Positions 44,897 to 53,949 of a DNA stretch of 64,000 nt are shown here, piece after piece. Below the pieces are notes generated by a model that was not told the origin of the DNA, did no database searches, and saw only the letters and a program-made list of their open reading frames with translations. The translations under genes and the position numbers were made by a program. This DNA is from Chloroflexota bacterium (GTDB lineage: Bacteria > Chloroflexota > Anaerolineae > Aggregatilineales > Phototrophicaceae): the NCBI GenBank assembly GCA_009841405.1, contig VXLV01000079.1, forward strand, positions 35,492-99,491, read 5' to 3'. How positions within the stretch are numbered: the first letter of the stretch is position 1; each line of letters starts with the position of its first letter.

Positions 44897-46972
44897 CTAG
44901 CAAGGAATCTGCCTTACTGTGGCGGGATCCAGGTCATGCAAGAAGCGGCTGCGGTTGCGCTGCGGGTGCAGCAAGTACAGTCGCTCTGCCGCGCGCGTCA
45001 TGCTGACGTAGAAGAGTCGGCGTTCTTGCAGTTCGTCTTCCTGTTTCGTCTCAGAGTCTCTGCCGATGTATGGCACGTATTGGTCGGACAAACCAACGAG
45101 GAATACAACCGGAAACTCAAGCCCCTTGGCTGAATGCATCGTAATCAGCTTGACCGCATTATCCAGAATGTGGAATTCCTCATCGCGGTGAAAGCGGCAC
45201 AAGATGTTTTGCTGCTTTAAGAAGCTGTCGATGTACTTTGTCAGCAAAGTTTTGTTGCGCGCTAGAACGGCGATGTCCCCCGGGCGGTAGCGCCCAGTTT
45301 GGCACAGCTTGATAATCTCGTTCGCAAGGAAGCGGTTGCTTGCTGCTGAACTGCGGTACTTGACAACAATGGGCTTGGGTCCGCGGCGGCGCGTACTGGC
45401 TGGCGCGATGTACTCCTCTTCGGCTTTGAGATCATCGAAGCCTTCAACAATAGGTCGGGCGGCTTCTAGGATCTGCTGCGTATTGCGGTAATTCTTGGCT
45501 AGGATACGCGTGCGGCCCTGAATGTTGACGCCCGCTTCTTTCCAGGGGATGCCGCGATAATAGATGCTCTGCGCGGGGTCGGCCAGCAGGGTTAGACTTC
45601 GCATCTCGCTGTAGTTGGGAATCAAACGAGTGGTCAGCCGCAAGTCGCTTGGCGGGATGTCTTGCGCCTCGTCAATGATGACGACATCAAACTGCGGAAG
45701 CGGCTTGCAATGCTTTTGAACCAGCCGCGCCAGATCTGCCCAATCAAACAGTCCGCGCTCGTCCAGTTTGTCTTGATAGCGCTGGTAGATCTCCCAAACA
45801 ATCGGACGATGTCGCGCGCGATCCAGGCCGACTCCGCGCCCTGCTCGGTCAATTGCTTGATACTGCGGCAGGCTCGACAGTCCCCTGGCCCGGATGACTT
45901 GATCGATTTCTTGCAGCAGGTATTCGGCGGGGCGCGCGCCGGCAACCCTGTCATTGGGATACATCAGTTTGACTGCCGATTGTGCTTCGCTAATGATCTC
46001 TCTTCGCGTGTCTGGATCTGCTTCTGACAGCCAAATTCCATTCTTTCGCAACTGCTGCAGCATCCACTGCTTGCAACCGAGGACGGTGACTGTATGCGGC
46101 AGATCTCCGTATAATTCGACGTATAGCTGATGCAAAGCCTTAGTCAGCGTTTCTGTATAGGTGAGCAGCAGAATGGCTGCGGATTCGCCAAATAGCCGTC
46201 GTCTTTCTTCGATCTGCTTTACCAGGTAGTTGGCGCGATACAGCCCAATCGTCGTCTTGCCCGATCCGGCCACGCCCTTAATCAATAGGGGGCCGGTCGC
46301 ATTGACCGTGACATAGCTCTGCTGTTCGTCGTTTAGGTTCAGCAAGAGCTGTTTGATTTTGCCTTTGCAGTAGCCTTCGAGCTGGTCTACCGTGGTGCGA
46401 TAAAGCAGCTGCCGCGTGTCCAACAGGTTGTCCAGCGTCCATTCAGGATTGGTGAGAATGTCCAGCAGGGTCATCTGGACATTCTCTGGGATCTGCAGAT
46501 CCCAAACGTCTTCTACATTTGTGAGCGATTTCACCGCATCCAACTGGGAATCCGGCACGCCAAAAAGCCGCAAGATATTGTCCGGCACATGGCTTAAGGG
46601 CCGCGGCTGATTTGGATCCGCGATAAGATCCACCTCGCGAGCTCTGCCTGTTTCTTCGTCCCGAACGATGACGATTTGCTGGTCCCGCGGCTGGCTGCGA
46701 ACATAGTCAATCGCGTCAATCATTTTGTGTGTGCCAACGCGCCACAAACGGATACTTCCCTGCCACCATTCCCACAACATCCGAAAATTGTCCGTAACGC
46801 GGGAACGCCAAATATCTCGGCTTGGAATTGAAGTCTGCTTCTTGGAATTCAAGCTCGGGTGGCGGTGGTCTCGGCTGATTTGCCGGATCGCTTTTGAAAC
46901 GCGCTCCTGGATTGACTTGTCGAGCGCGTCCAAGTCGTCTTTAAATTGCCGTGTCATGAAAACTTCAGCCAT
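44897..46972 (-). CDS. RelE/ParE-like toxin domain fused to UvrD-type superfamily 1 helicase
   Basis: A 691-residue protein. Residues 1 to about 95 look like a RelE-superfamily toxin: QFKDDLDALDKSIQERVSKA, HPSLNSKK, then DIWRSRVTDNFRMLW and LWRVGTHKMID, matching the usual R...fRil...vgtHd C-terminus. A linker of about 130 residues leads to a complete helicase: Walker A GVAGSGKT (233-240), Walker B VVIIDEAQD (about 430-438), LLADPAQSIY, AKNYRNTQQI, TMHSAKGLEF and VSMTRAAERLYLL. The start at ATG 46972 has a GGCAGG site; the longer frame to 47044 would run into the terminator of the next gene. Base composition looks lower in GC than its neighbours, suggesting transfer. No antitoxin gene is adjacent. 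Confidence 0.8.
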   Translation of the reverse strand: MAEVFMTRQFKDDLDALDKSIQERVSKAIRQISRDHRHPSLNSKKQTSIPSRDIWRSRVTDNFRMLWEWWQGSIRLWRVGTHKMIDAIDYVRSQPRDQQIVIVRDEETGRAREVDLIADPNQPRPLSHVPDNILRLFGVPDSQLDAVKSLTNVEDVWDLQIPENVQMTLLDILTNPEWTLDNLLDTRQLLYRTTVDQLEGYCKGKIKQLLLNLNDEQQSYVTVNATGPLLIKGVAGSGKTTIGLYRANYLVKQIEERRRLFGESAAILLLTYTETLTKALHQLYVELYGDLPHTVTVLGCKQWMLQQLRKNGIWLSEADPDTRREIISEAQSAVKLMYPNDRVAGARPAEYLLQEIDQVIRARGLSSLPQYQAIDRAGRGVGLDRARHRPIVWEIYQRYQDKLDERGLFDWADLARLVQKHCKPLPQFDVVIIDEAQDIPPSDLRLTTRLIPNYSEMRSLTLLADPAQSIYYRGIPWKEAGVNIQGRTRILAKNYRNTQQILEAARPIVEGFDDLKAEEEYIAPASTRRRGPKPIVVKYRSSAASNRFLANEIIKLCQTGRYRPGDIAVLARNKTLLTKYIDSFLKQQNILCRFHRDEEFHILDNAVKLITMHSAKGLEFPVVFLVGLSDQYVPYIGRDSETKQEDELQERRLFYVSMTRAAERLYLLHPQRNRSRFLHDLDPATVRQIPC

Positions 46973-47031
46973 AGTCCTGCCATTCACACTCAATTTCGCC
47001 AAACAGAAATGTCCGAGATAAAAGCCCAAAA

Positions 47032-47057
47032 AAGCCCCTGTCATTTGACAGGGGCTT
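47032..47057 (-). terminator. Intrinsic terminator of the PDZ protein gene
   Basis: AAGCCCCTGTCA (47032-47043) and TGACAGGGGCTT (47046-47057) form a perfect 12-bp stem. On the minus strand it is followed by TTTT and then GGGCTTTT. It lies 24 bases past the stop of the PDZ gene. Confidence 0.85.
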
Positions 47058-47081
47058 GATGGTTATGCTTTGCTTGGCGCC

Positions 47082-48395
47082 CTAACTCGCGACGCGCAGC
47101 GTAACCTCAATCTGCATCATCTCGCCAGCGCGCAGGATGTCCAGCGTCACTCTGTCGCCCGGCTGGTGGAAGTAGATGCGATTGCGCAGGTCCAGCTCCA
47201 TGGTCACATCGTCGCCCGCCACGGCCGTGATCACATCGCCCACCTGGACGCCCGCCTTCGCGGCCGGCAATCCCTCGATGACCTCGGCAATGTAGGCGCC
47301 GTGCGAGACGCCGCTACCCTCGAAGTAGGCGTTATCCGGCTCCAGCTGTATGTAGCGCACGCCCAGCGTGACCTGCTTCTCATGCAAGCCAAGCCATTGC
47401 GAGCGGTCCTGCTCAACCGGCGCATCCAGCCCGTAGAGCAGCAGCGGCGCTACCGTTGCCGGTACGGTGAATTCCAGCGCGCCGTTGTCGCGCGCAACCG
47501 TCAGCGCGATTTCATCGCCGGCGAAGTAATCCTTCGCTTCTGCCAGCGGCGCGCCGTTGGCGGCGGTGATGAAGTCGAAGCGGCGGATGCCGGCTACGTA
47601 GAGTTCATGCGCCGGGTCGATCGCCTGAACTTCAATGAATCCGTCGCCGTAGCCCAGGCCGATGCTGTCACTGACGTATGTGTTGGTGTATTCCAGACGC
47701 GGACGCGGATAGGGACGGCGATGGCGCGGCGGACGCCTGCGGTGGTCCACCACGACGGTCTTGACCGTCAACTCCTGGTCGCCGCGCAAGACCACGAAGC
47801 TCAGGACGTCGCCTTCGCTGAGGTCGGACACTGCCGCGTCAGCTTCACCGAAATTGCTGACCGCGTCGCCGTCAATCGTCAGGATTTGATCGTAGACCTG
47901 GAAGCCAGCGGACGCGATATCGGAACCGGCCAAGGCGCCAAACACCACCAGCTTGTCATCGCATTGCCCGACGTACAGACCAAGCGACGGCAGGTCGAGC
48001 GGGATGGCATAGAGCGGGTTTTCGAAGAGATCGTCGGGACGCGCCATCAAGGTCAAGCCTTGCTCCATGGCTGCGCCGTCGCGGTCCAGGCTGAGCGTCA
48101 CCGTTGTGCCCGGCGCGTGTTTCCAAACGACATCGCGGACAGTTTCCACCTGAATGGACTCGCCTTCGACCGCTGTAACCACGTCGCCCGATTGAAGCGC
48201 GGCCGCTTCAGCAGGCGTGTTGGCGATGACGCCGGTTACCAGCAGCCCCTCGTCGACGCCCCAGTAGCGAATGCCCAGAAAGGGAACTTCAGTGCTCTGT
48301 GTCTCCAAGTCGTCCTGCGCGAACGCGACAGCCGCAACCAGCACTAGCGACAAGACGGCCAATAGGCGAATGAGTTTGCTAATCACACGTAACAT
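47082..48395 (-). CDS. Secreted protein with three PDZ-like domains
   Basis: A 437-residue protein with a signal peptide (MLRVISKLIRLLAVLSLVLVAAVAFAQ; start ATG 48395). Three PDZ-type segments are visible: VTGVIANTPAEAAALQSGDVVTAVEG, GALAGSDIASAGFQVYDQILTIDGD and IAEVIEGLPAAKAGVQVGDVITAVAGDDV. There is no serine-protease domain and no transmembrane helix after the signal. It probably binds peptides or proteins outside the membrane. A basic Arg/Pro-rich linker (RRRPPRHRRPYPRPR) separates domains two and three. Confidence 0.8.
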   Translation of the reverse strand: MLRVISKLIRLLAVLSLVLVAAVAFAQDDLETQSTEVPFLGIRYWGVDEGLLVTGVIANTPAEAAALQSGDVVTAVEGESIQVETVRDVVWKHAPGTTVTLSLDRDGAAMEQGLTLMARPDDLFENPLYAIPLDLPSLGLYVGQCDDKLVVFGALAGSDIASAGFQVYDQILTIDGDAVSNFGEADAAVSDLSEGDVLSFVVLRGDQELTVKTVVVDHRRRPPRHRRPYPRPRLEYTNTYVSDSIGLGYGDGFIEVQAIDPAHELYVAGIRRFDFITAANGAPLAEAKDYFAGDEIALTVARDNGALEFTVPATVAPLLLYGLDAPVEQDRSQWLGLHEKQVTLGVRYIQLEPDNAYFEGSGVSHGAYIAEVIEGLPAAKAGVQVGDVITAVAGDDVTMELDLRNRIYFHQPGDRVTLDILRAGEMMQIEVTLRVAS

Positions 48396-48538
48396 AGTGG
48401 GGCGCCCCCTTTTACTTCGGACAAGATTCTGAATCAGACAATTCAAACACGATTTCGATACTACGACATACTCTATCCGATTTAGCGCCAATCGTCAAAT
48501 TGTTTCCTTCAAAAGCGCGAATCCATTTTTCCGTCGCC

Positions 48539-49555
48539 TCATTGACGTCCGTCCTTATCGCCGAAGAGCCGTCGACTGATGGCGCCGCCGAAGAGCGAGC
48601 TGGCGATCGAGGAATCTACCTGGACGCGCTGCGAAGCGTGTTCGTCCCAGTCGCCCTTGTGCCGCCGGTTGATCCAGTCTTGATATTCGTCAGACGCCTT
48701 CATCAAGAAGGCTTCGACGGCGGCCTCGTCATTCGCCGCCAGCCGCTCCCGCAGATCCCGCAGCACCGCCACCACATCGTCGATCGCGCGGCCGAGACGC
48801 TCGCGGTTGGCCAGCCATTCGTCGCGCAGGCCGTCGGGATGGTGCGTGAAAAGATAACGCGTCTGCACGCCAAATGGGGCATTGGTGAGGCGCTTCGCAT
48901 CGCCCCAGGCGCTGTGACGGGAAGCGGCTGAGTAGGCCGCCACGCTGAGCAATTGCGCCATCTCTTCGGTGATGGCGGTAAGGCTGTCGTGCTCGGCCGG
49001 GTCCAGGAAAGCGGGCTTGCCCCCCAGAATGACGGAGAAGTTAACAGCGAGATCGATGGCTTCCTTCATGCTGGTCACCGACGGCGTCAGGTAAATGGCG
49101 CTGTCGTGGAAGTAATCGTCGCTGGCGTGTTCCGGCCCCAACTGTGGCTCGAGCAGGTAGTGGGCGTTCGCCACTGCTGTGAAGCCGATCCAATGCTGCT
49201 CCGCGCTCAGCAGTTGCCGCGCCCAGGCTTCGGATGGCTGCTTGATGACGGCGGAATCGAGCAGGACGACGCCATCGCGCAGGTCGGCGGCGATGAGTTC
49301 GTAACCGGCGCGCAAGTCTTCATAGGGCAGATTCATGACGACCAGATCGGCCGATGCGACCGCCGCGTGCGGCTTGCGCTCAACTTTGTCAAACACCTTG
49401 AGCTTGCGCGCGGGTTTCTCGTAGTCGTCGCGACTGTCGTATCCGATCAGCTCGAATTCGTGCTTGCCGCCCTTCGCCACATAGGCGCGCAGCCGCAGCG
49501 CGATGGACACGCCGAGGCGATCCAGTCCCAGTATGGCTACCGTTAATTTCGCCAT
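48539..49555 (-). CDS. NAD(P)-binding dehydrogenase, TyrA/prephenate dehydrogenase-like
   Basis: A 338-residue Rossmann protein. KLTVAILGLDRLGVSIALRLRAY opens the fold. The central helical region (VLLDSAVIKQPSEAWA, AEHDSLTAITEEMAQLLSVAAYSAASR) resembles prephenate dehydrogenase-like proteins. The start at ATG 49555 has a GAGGAAG ribosome site. Neither a chorismate-mutase nor an ACT domain is seen, so the substrate is uncertain. Confidence 0.65.
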   Translation of the reverse strand: MAKLTVAILGLDRLGVSIALRLRAYVAKGGKHEFELIGYDSRDDYEKPARKLKVFDKVERKPHAAVASADLVVMNLPYEDLRAGYELIAADLRDGVVLLDSAVIKQPSEAWARQLLSAEQHWIGFTAVANAHYLLEPQLGPEHASDDYFHDSAIYLTPSVTSMKEAIDLAVNFSVILGGKPAFLDPAEHDSLTAITEEMAQLLSVAAYSAASRHSAWGDAKRLTNAPFGVQTRYLFTHHPDGLRDEWLANRERLGRAIDDVVAVLRDLRERLAANDEAAVEAFLMKASDEYQDWINRRHKGDWDEHASQRVQVDSSIASSLFGGAISRRLFGDKDGRQ

Positions 49556-49683
49556 GAACGCTTCCTCTGGAATACACTGCTGCTTCGCGCGCGGGGGCTT
49601 GGCCACGCCGCGCCGGCGCGCGTCCGCTCCCGCATACTATATCGCAGATTGGCGCATGCAATCTATAGCCAAGTCCAGCGCGC

Positions 49684-50208
49684 TCAGTTGGCATTGTCAG
49701 CGGCTTGCAGTTGTTTCAGCAGCCCGTAAGCCGGATGCGCCTGATGCGCCGCCGCCTCCGCCTGATGATGTTCCACCAGCCAGATAAGCTGCGAATCTGA
49801 ATCGCAGGCGCGCAGAATCTCGCCGCCCCATTTTGCATGATGCTGCTGCACGATGAAGGGAATCCGCCAGGCGCTGGGCGATTCTTCGTGGCTGAGCCGC
49901 TGGCATAGCCCGGGCGCCAGCGCCAGCGCCAGCACGACCAGCGTTTTCTGCCAGACCGCGAGCCGCCGGCGCGATTTGCCGACATCGTGCAGCAGCGCCG
50001 CCGCCATTAGCGCGCGTGGTGGGCGCGGCGCCGCGTCCACCGCGCGCAGCACATTCAAGCTATGCAGCTGCTCCGAGCGGGACAGGCCGCAGAAAGCGGT
50101 GAACTCGCAATCGCTCAAGTAGAGCCGCGCCAGCGCCAGGTCCGGTGGCGTGGCGAAGGCGAAAAGAGCGCGCAAGCCCTGTGCCAGGCGACGGCGGACC
50201 GGGTGCAT
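49684..50208 (-). CDS. HD-domain protein (metal-dependent phosphohydrolase-like)
   Basis: A 174-residue protein with LHSLNVLRAV, AALLHDVGKSRRRLAVW (HD doublet at the core) and VQQHHAKWGGEIL, WLVEHHQAEA, the pattern of HD/HDOD phosphohydrolases. It lies immediately after the site-2 protease on the same strand (three bases apart), so they probably share one transcript. Nucleotide specificity unknown. Confidence 0.75.
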   Translation of the reverse strand: MHPVRRRLAQGLRALFAFATPPDLALARLYLSDCEFTAFCGLSRSEQLHSLNVLRAVDAAPRPPRALMAAALLHDVGKSRRRLAVWQKTLVVLALALAPGLCQRLSHEESPSAWRIPFIVQQHHAKWGGEILRACDSDSQLIWLVEHHQAEAAAHQAHPAYGLLKQLQAADNAN

Positions 50209-50211
50209 GCG

Positions 50212-50955
50212 CTAGAAGAGCAAGAGACTTAGCAGCGCGCCTGTCGGCCGGCCGATGAAGATCCCAAAGGGGCTGGCGCCGCCCAGAGGCAGAATCGACA
50301 GGAAGATCAGCGCGATGAATACGTAATAGCTGGCCATTTGCCAGTCGCGCCATTTGAATGCGGGCCGCATCAGAAACTCCGCCAGCGGGCGCAGGCTGCG
50401 CTGAATGACCACGGGAATCTGCATGCGCGTCAGCCAGGCGCCCGGCAGCAAGCTCAAAACAATGTGCCATCCGTCAATCGGGAAGAGCGGGATCATATTG
50501 AAGACGAAAAGCAGGATGTTCCAGTACACCATGGCGAAAAGCAGAGCCGACAACAGGCTTATCGGATCGACTATTTGGCCCGGCGTGTAGTAGGCTTGGA
50601 CACCTGCCGCGCTGAGCCCGATGAGCCGCAGCAGCAGCCCAAACACAACCGCCAGCGCCAGATTGGACAAGGGGCCCGCGGCGACCGCGGCCAGGAATCC
50701 TTTGCGCGGATCGCGCATGCGCTGCGGCGAGATCGGCGCGCTGCCCAATATGCCAAAGCCGACGATGGCGAACATCAGCCAGCCGATCCAATTGATATGC
50801 ACGAGCGGATTCAAGGTCAGGCGACCCTGCAATTTCGGTACTTCATCGCCCATTTTCCAGGCGACGAAGTTGTGCGCGAATTCGTGCGCGGTCATCGCGG
50901 CGCCCAAAACGACCAAATTGATGATAATGGTAATCGGATGTAGATTCAGCAACAT
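50212..50955 (-). CDS. Site-2 protease-type M50 intramembrane metalloprotease
   Basis: A 247-residue polytopic membrane protein. The zinc motif is HEFAH (H24, E25, H28) within TM1, and the second ligand region is NMIPLFPIDGW (N153, P156, D161). Between them are PLVHINWIGWL and RKGFLAAVAAGPLSNL. It probably cleaves a membrane-spanning regulator or signal peptide. No PDZ or CBS domain is present. It overlaps nothing and is followed by the HD gene. Confidence 0.88.
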   Translation of the reverse strand: MLLNLHPITIIINLVVLGAAMTAHEFAHNFVAWKMGDEVPKLQGRLTLNPLVHINWIGWLMFAIVGFGILGSAPISPQRMRDPRKGFLAAVAAGPLSNLALAVVFGLLLRLIGLSAAGVQAYYTPGQIVDPISLLSALLFAMVYWNILLFVFNMIPLFPIDGWHIVLSLLPGAWLTRMQIPVVIQRSLRPLAEFLMRPAFKWRDWQMASYYVFIALIFLSILPLGGASPFGIFIGRPTGALLSLLLF

Positions 50956-51156
50956 GTGTTTGCTCGCGGCTTGTCAACGCTATGGACCTAATATACCTGA
51001 TTTTGGCCGTGTTTTGACCGGCGTTTACGTCGTCTTTACATTTTGTCCTGACGCAATTGCAGGGGCAGCAGCGTCAACCTGTTCAGGCTAATATTTGATA
51101 ACATATCCGCCACCACTGCGGGCGGGCCGCCGTCTCGCCTCCTATTGCGTTGCGGG

Positions 51157-51181
51157 CGGGCGACTCACCGAGTCGCCCCTA
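51157..51181 (-). repeat. GTAGGGGCGA palindrome, copy 2 (reverse)
   Basis: GGGCGACTC (51157-51165) and GAGTCGCCC (51169-51177) form a 9-bp stem around ACC, followed by CTAC, so it is oriented opposite to copy 1. Confidence 0.85.
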
Positions 51182-51260
51182 CCGGTTTCGACGCGTAGCG
51201 CGCTGATACTCCCGTGGCGCGAGCGAAAGCGTTGCCGGGTCCCGGTGTCACCGTCGCCTG

Positions 51261-51287
51261 TTGCGACTTCCCGCGCCATTGTACAAT
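51261..51287 (+). promoter_or_regulatory. Candidate promoter of the GT28 gene
   Basis: TTGCGA (51261-51266) lies 15 bases from TACAAT (51282-51287), which is 32 bases ahead of the TTG start. The -10 box is good and the -35 is weak. Confidence 0.4.
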
Positions 51288-51318
51288 AGCGTCGAGGCGT
51301 TCTTAACCGAGGACTATT

Positions 51319-52482
51319 TTGACGGCCAAACGCGTACTCTTTCTATTCTCCGATACCGGCGGCGGGCACCGTTCCGCCTTCCAGGCGATTCGGGACGCGA
51401 TGGAGATCCGCTTTGGCGACGCCGTTGAATTTGACGCCGTTGATGTTCTGCGCGAATGCCGCTGGCCCTTTAACAAGCAGCCGGAATTGTATCCGCGCGT
51501 GGTCAATACTTCAAAATTGCTCTGGGCGCTGATGTATCATAGCTTCGACGGCAAGCGCCGCGCGCGCCTGGCTCGGCAGTTTATCTACCGCAATAATCGC
51601 CGGGCGCTGCGGCGGATCGTCGCCGAGCACCCGGCGGACGTGGTAGTCTGCACCCATTCCGTGATCGCCAATCCCACCTTTCGCGCATTTCTCACATTGG
51701 AGGAGCGGCCGCCCTTTCTGACAGTCGTCACGGACTTGGTCACCACACCCTCGTTTTGGTACGACCCGCGCGTCGACCACTGCTTTGTGCCGACAGAAAC
51801 GGCGTATCGGCGCGGGTTGCGGCTGGGCATGTCGCCGTCGCAGATGCAAATCACGGGCTTGCCGGTGAATCCGCACTTCATCAATTCCATCACCTCCAAA
51901 GACGAAGCCCGCAAGCACTTCGGTTTTGAGCCGCAACTGCCGGCGGTGTTGATCATGGCCGGAAGCGAAGGCATGGGCGGCATATCTAAACTGGCGCCGG
52001 CGCTCGACGCGCAGCCGCTGGGCGCCCAGTTGATTGTAGTCTGCGGGCGCAACGCCGCGCTAAAGGCGCAGCTGGAAAGCCGCGACTGGAATAACGCGCA
52101 TCATATCTTCGGCTACGTGAGCAACAACGACGAAATGCCGCAACTGATGACCGCGTCCGATGTCATCGTTACGAAGGCCGGCCCGTCTACAATCAGCGAA
52201 GCCGCCATCGCCGGCTTGCCCATGATCATCAGCGACCGCATCCCCGGGCAGGAGACAGGCAACGTCCGCCTGGTAACGGAGAATGACGCCGGCGTCTATG
52301 TGCCTAAGCCGGAGAAAGTCGCGGATCTAATCGTCGAGTGGCTGCGCGAAGGGCCGGAGCGACTGCAGCAGCGCGCCGCAAACGCCAGGCGAATCGCTCG
52401 CCCGGACGCCGTCTGGGAGATTGCGGACGCGGTTTGGGATTGGGCGAATCGGCCCAAGTTCGCCCGCCCATACGCCTCCTGA
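51319..52482 (+). CDS. GT28-family glycosyltransferase, MGDG-synthase/MurG-like
   Basis: A 387-residue transferase resembling monogalactosyldiacylglycerol synthases and processive diacylglycerol glucosyltransferases. The N-lobe has LFLFSDTGGGHRSAFQAIRDA and TVVTDLVTTPSFWY. The C-lobe has FGYVSNNDEMPQLMTASDVIVTKAGPSTISEA and IPGQETGN, the donor-binding signature. The start is TTG, with a CCGAGGAC ribosome site. It may make glycolipids. Confidence 0.82.
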   Translation: MTAKRVLFLFSDTGGGHRSAFQAIRDAMEIRFGDAVEFDAVDVLRECRWPFNKQPELYPRVVNTSKLLWALMYHSFDGKRRARLARQFIYRNNRRALRRIVAEHPADVVVCTHSVIANPTFRAFLTLEERPPFLTVVTDLVTTPSFWYDPRVDHCFVPTETAYRRGLRLGMSPSQMQITGLPVNPHFINSITSKDEARKHFGFEPQLPAVLIMAGSEGMGGISKLAPALDAQPLGAQLIVVCGRNAALKAQLESRDWNNAHHIFGYVSNNDEMPQLMTASDVIVTKAGPSTISEAAIAGLPMIISDRIPGQETGNVRLVTENDAGVYVPKPEKVADLIVEWLREGPERLQQRAANARRIARPDAVWEIADAVWDWANRPKFARPYAS

Positions 52483-53616
52483 CTATTCCCCCCCGCTCTC
52501 ATTCAACATGCCGAGGTAAGTGGCGTCCGCGACTTTGACCATCGCGCCGTCTTCCAGCCGCAACTTCCAGACGCCGTCGTGGCCCTCCAGCACGTAGAGT
52601 ACGGCGCTATTGTCCTCGGTCCATACAATCGGTCGCGCCAGGGCCGGCAGGGCGTCTCCCAGCACGCGTTGCCTGGCGTTCACCAGGTCGGCCACAACCA
52701 GCACGGTGCGCGGCTCCTGCTCGGCTGCGCGATAGCCGTTTGCGCGCGTCAAAGCGTAGACGGCCAGGGTATCGTCCGGGCTCAGCAGCAGATTGCCAGC
52801 TTCATTGAAATCGCCACGCGCGACGGGCGCGATGACACGGGTTGCGCCGCTCTGAATGTCGTAGATTTCAACCTGTGTGCTGTCCGGTTCGCCGCTTGGC
52901 GCCAGGCGGAGCAAGAGTTCATTGCCGAAGCCAACGGCGCAGAAACAGGGGGCGTCCCCCGGCAGCAGCCGCGTAGCCACGCCCGGGCCGCCAAAGTCCA
53001 GCGCGAACAGATTGCTTCGCCGCGCGTAGGGCGCGGCACGCTCGGCGCCATCCGCATGCACATCAACGTAGAGCGTCGCGCCGTTGGCGTCAAACGCCAC
53101 CGGCAGCAAGCGGATGCCCGGGCGCGGACCATAAACGAGCAGCTGGCGAATCTCGCTGCCGGACTGGTCGGCCAGCATAATCGTGGTGGTCAGCTGTTCG
53201 TCGGCTGAGCGCTGGCTGACGGACCAGGCGATCTGCCGCCGGTCCTTCGAGACCGTCCAATCCAGGCGGTAGTCGGCGTCCGTCTTTGTGATAAAGGGAT
53301 GTTCGCGTATGTGGCCGTCCGGCTTGATCAGCTTGATCTGTTGGTCAGACAGGTCGAAATACAGGACGGCGTTATCCAGCAGGGTGAAACGCTCGCCAGC
53401 GGTGCTGAAAGACGCGGATTCACCGGTGAGCAAGTCGAGAAACATTACCTCGGTGTCGCCGGGGCTGTTCGCGTCCGCGCGCAGAAAGACGTCCCAACTG
53501 TGCCCCTGGATGCCGAGTCCGGTCGTGTCCTGCGAGAAGACTGGCGAGGCGCCGAACAGGATTATCAGCGTGAGCACGAACATCATTGTGGACGTATGGT
53601 ATCGCTCGTGGGTCAT
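52483..53616 (-). CDS. Secreted WD40-like beta-propeller protein
   Basis: A 377-residue protein with an N-terminal signal peptide (MMFVLTLIILFGASPVFSQ). It consists of repeated beta-blade segments (QIAWSVSQRSADEQLTTTIM, DTLAVYALTRANGY, SAVLYVLEGHDGVWKL) like TolB/PD40 propellers. It lacks an obvious enzymatic motif. It converges with the GT28 gene, whose stop is adjacent. Function unknown; a periplasm-like or surface sensing or binding role is possible. Confidence 0.65.
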   Translation of the reverse strand: MTHERYHTSTMMFVLTLIILFGASPVFSQDTTGLGIQGHSWDVFLRADANSPGDTEVMFLDLLTGESASFSTAGERFTLLDNAVLYFDLSDQQIKLIKPDGHIREHPFITKTDADYRLDWTVSKDRRQIAWSVSQRSADEQLTTTIMLADQSGSEIRQLLVYGPRPGIRLLPVAFDANGATLYVDVHADGAERAAPYARRSNLFALDFGGPGVATRLLPGDAPCFCAVGFGNELLLRLAPSGEPDSTQVEIYDIQSGATRVIAPVARGDFNEAGNLLLSPDDTLAVYALTRANGYRAAEQEPRTVLVVADLVNARQRVLGDALPALARPIVWTEDNSAVLYVLEGHDGVWKLRLEDGAMVKVADATYLGMLNESGGE

Positions 53617-53681
53617 AGATTCGATTATAGGCGCAACTCAAGCAGGCGGCAATTTGACGCGCCAGCTGGCGGGAAAAGAGA

Positions 53682-53705
53682 AAAGCCCCGCAAACGCGAG
53701 GCTTT
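53682..53705 (-). terminator. Terminator of the 52-residue gene
   Basis: AAAGCCCCGC (53682-53691) pairs with GCGAGGCTTT (53696-53705) with one G-U pair. On the minus strand it is followed by TTTTCTCTTTTC. It lies 21 bases after the stop of the small gene. Confidence 0.75.
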
Positions 53706-53726
53706 CGATTGTTGGGCGCAGGGCGC

Positions 53727-53885
53727 TTAGTTGGGGTTACGCTGGCGTTGAAGCCGTCGCCGCAGCCATTCGTTGGCGTCGCGGTGCTTCTTTTCGTGCA
53801 AGAACCGCTCAATCCGCGCTTCTTCCATCAGGTCCTGCGCGCGTTGCTTTTGCAACTGCGTCGCGACCAGGGCGATGTCGAACAT
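53727..53885 (-). CDS. 52-residue charged helical protein
   Basis: Reads MFDIALVATQLQKQRAQDLM then EEARIERFLHEKKHRDANEW and LRRRLQRQRNPN. It is almost entirely helical, acidic-basic alternating and Gln/Arg-rich, with no recognised family. A strong AGAGGAG ribosome site lies 7 bases before the ATG, a promoter-like -10 with extended TG is upstream and an intrinsic terminator follows. It is too small to appear as a long frame but has all the marks of a real gene. Confidence 0.7.
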   Translation of the reverse strand: MFDIALVATQLQKQRAQDLMEEARIERFLHEKKHRDANEWLRRRLQRQRNPN

Positions 53886-53921
53886 GGTGAATCTCCTCTG
53901 GGTTATGCAAGTTCCAAAATC

Positions 53922-53949
53922 ATGATAGCAGATTCGGGCAGAATGTACA
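53922..53949 (-). promoter_or_regulatory. Candidate promoter of the 52-residue gene
   Basis: On the minus strand TGTACA (53949-53944) lies 16 bases from TATCAT (53927-53922), which is preceded by TG at the extended -10 position. It is 37 bases from the ATG. Confidence 0.4.

Larger units (their letters stand above)
50956..51318. other. Intergenic region between divergent protease and GT28 genes
   Basis: 363 bases without a gene. It contains palindromic-repeat copy 2 and the GT28 promoter listed separately. No other feature was found. Confidence 0.6.

Noticed and set aside
46973..47044. Upstream extension of the helicase start to 47044
   Set aside because: The extra residues would be encoded in the terminator hairpin of the PDZ gene and in AT-rich spacer; ATG 46972 has a better ribosome site.
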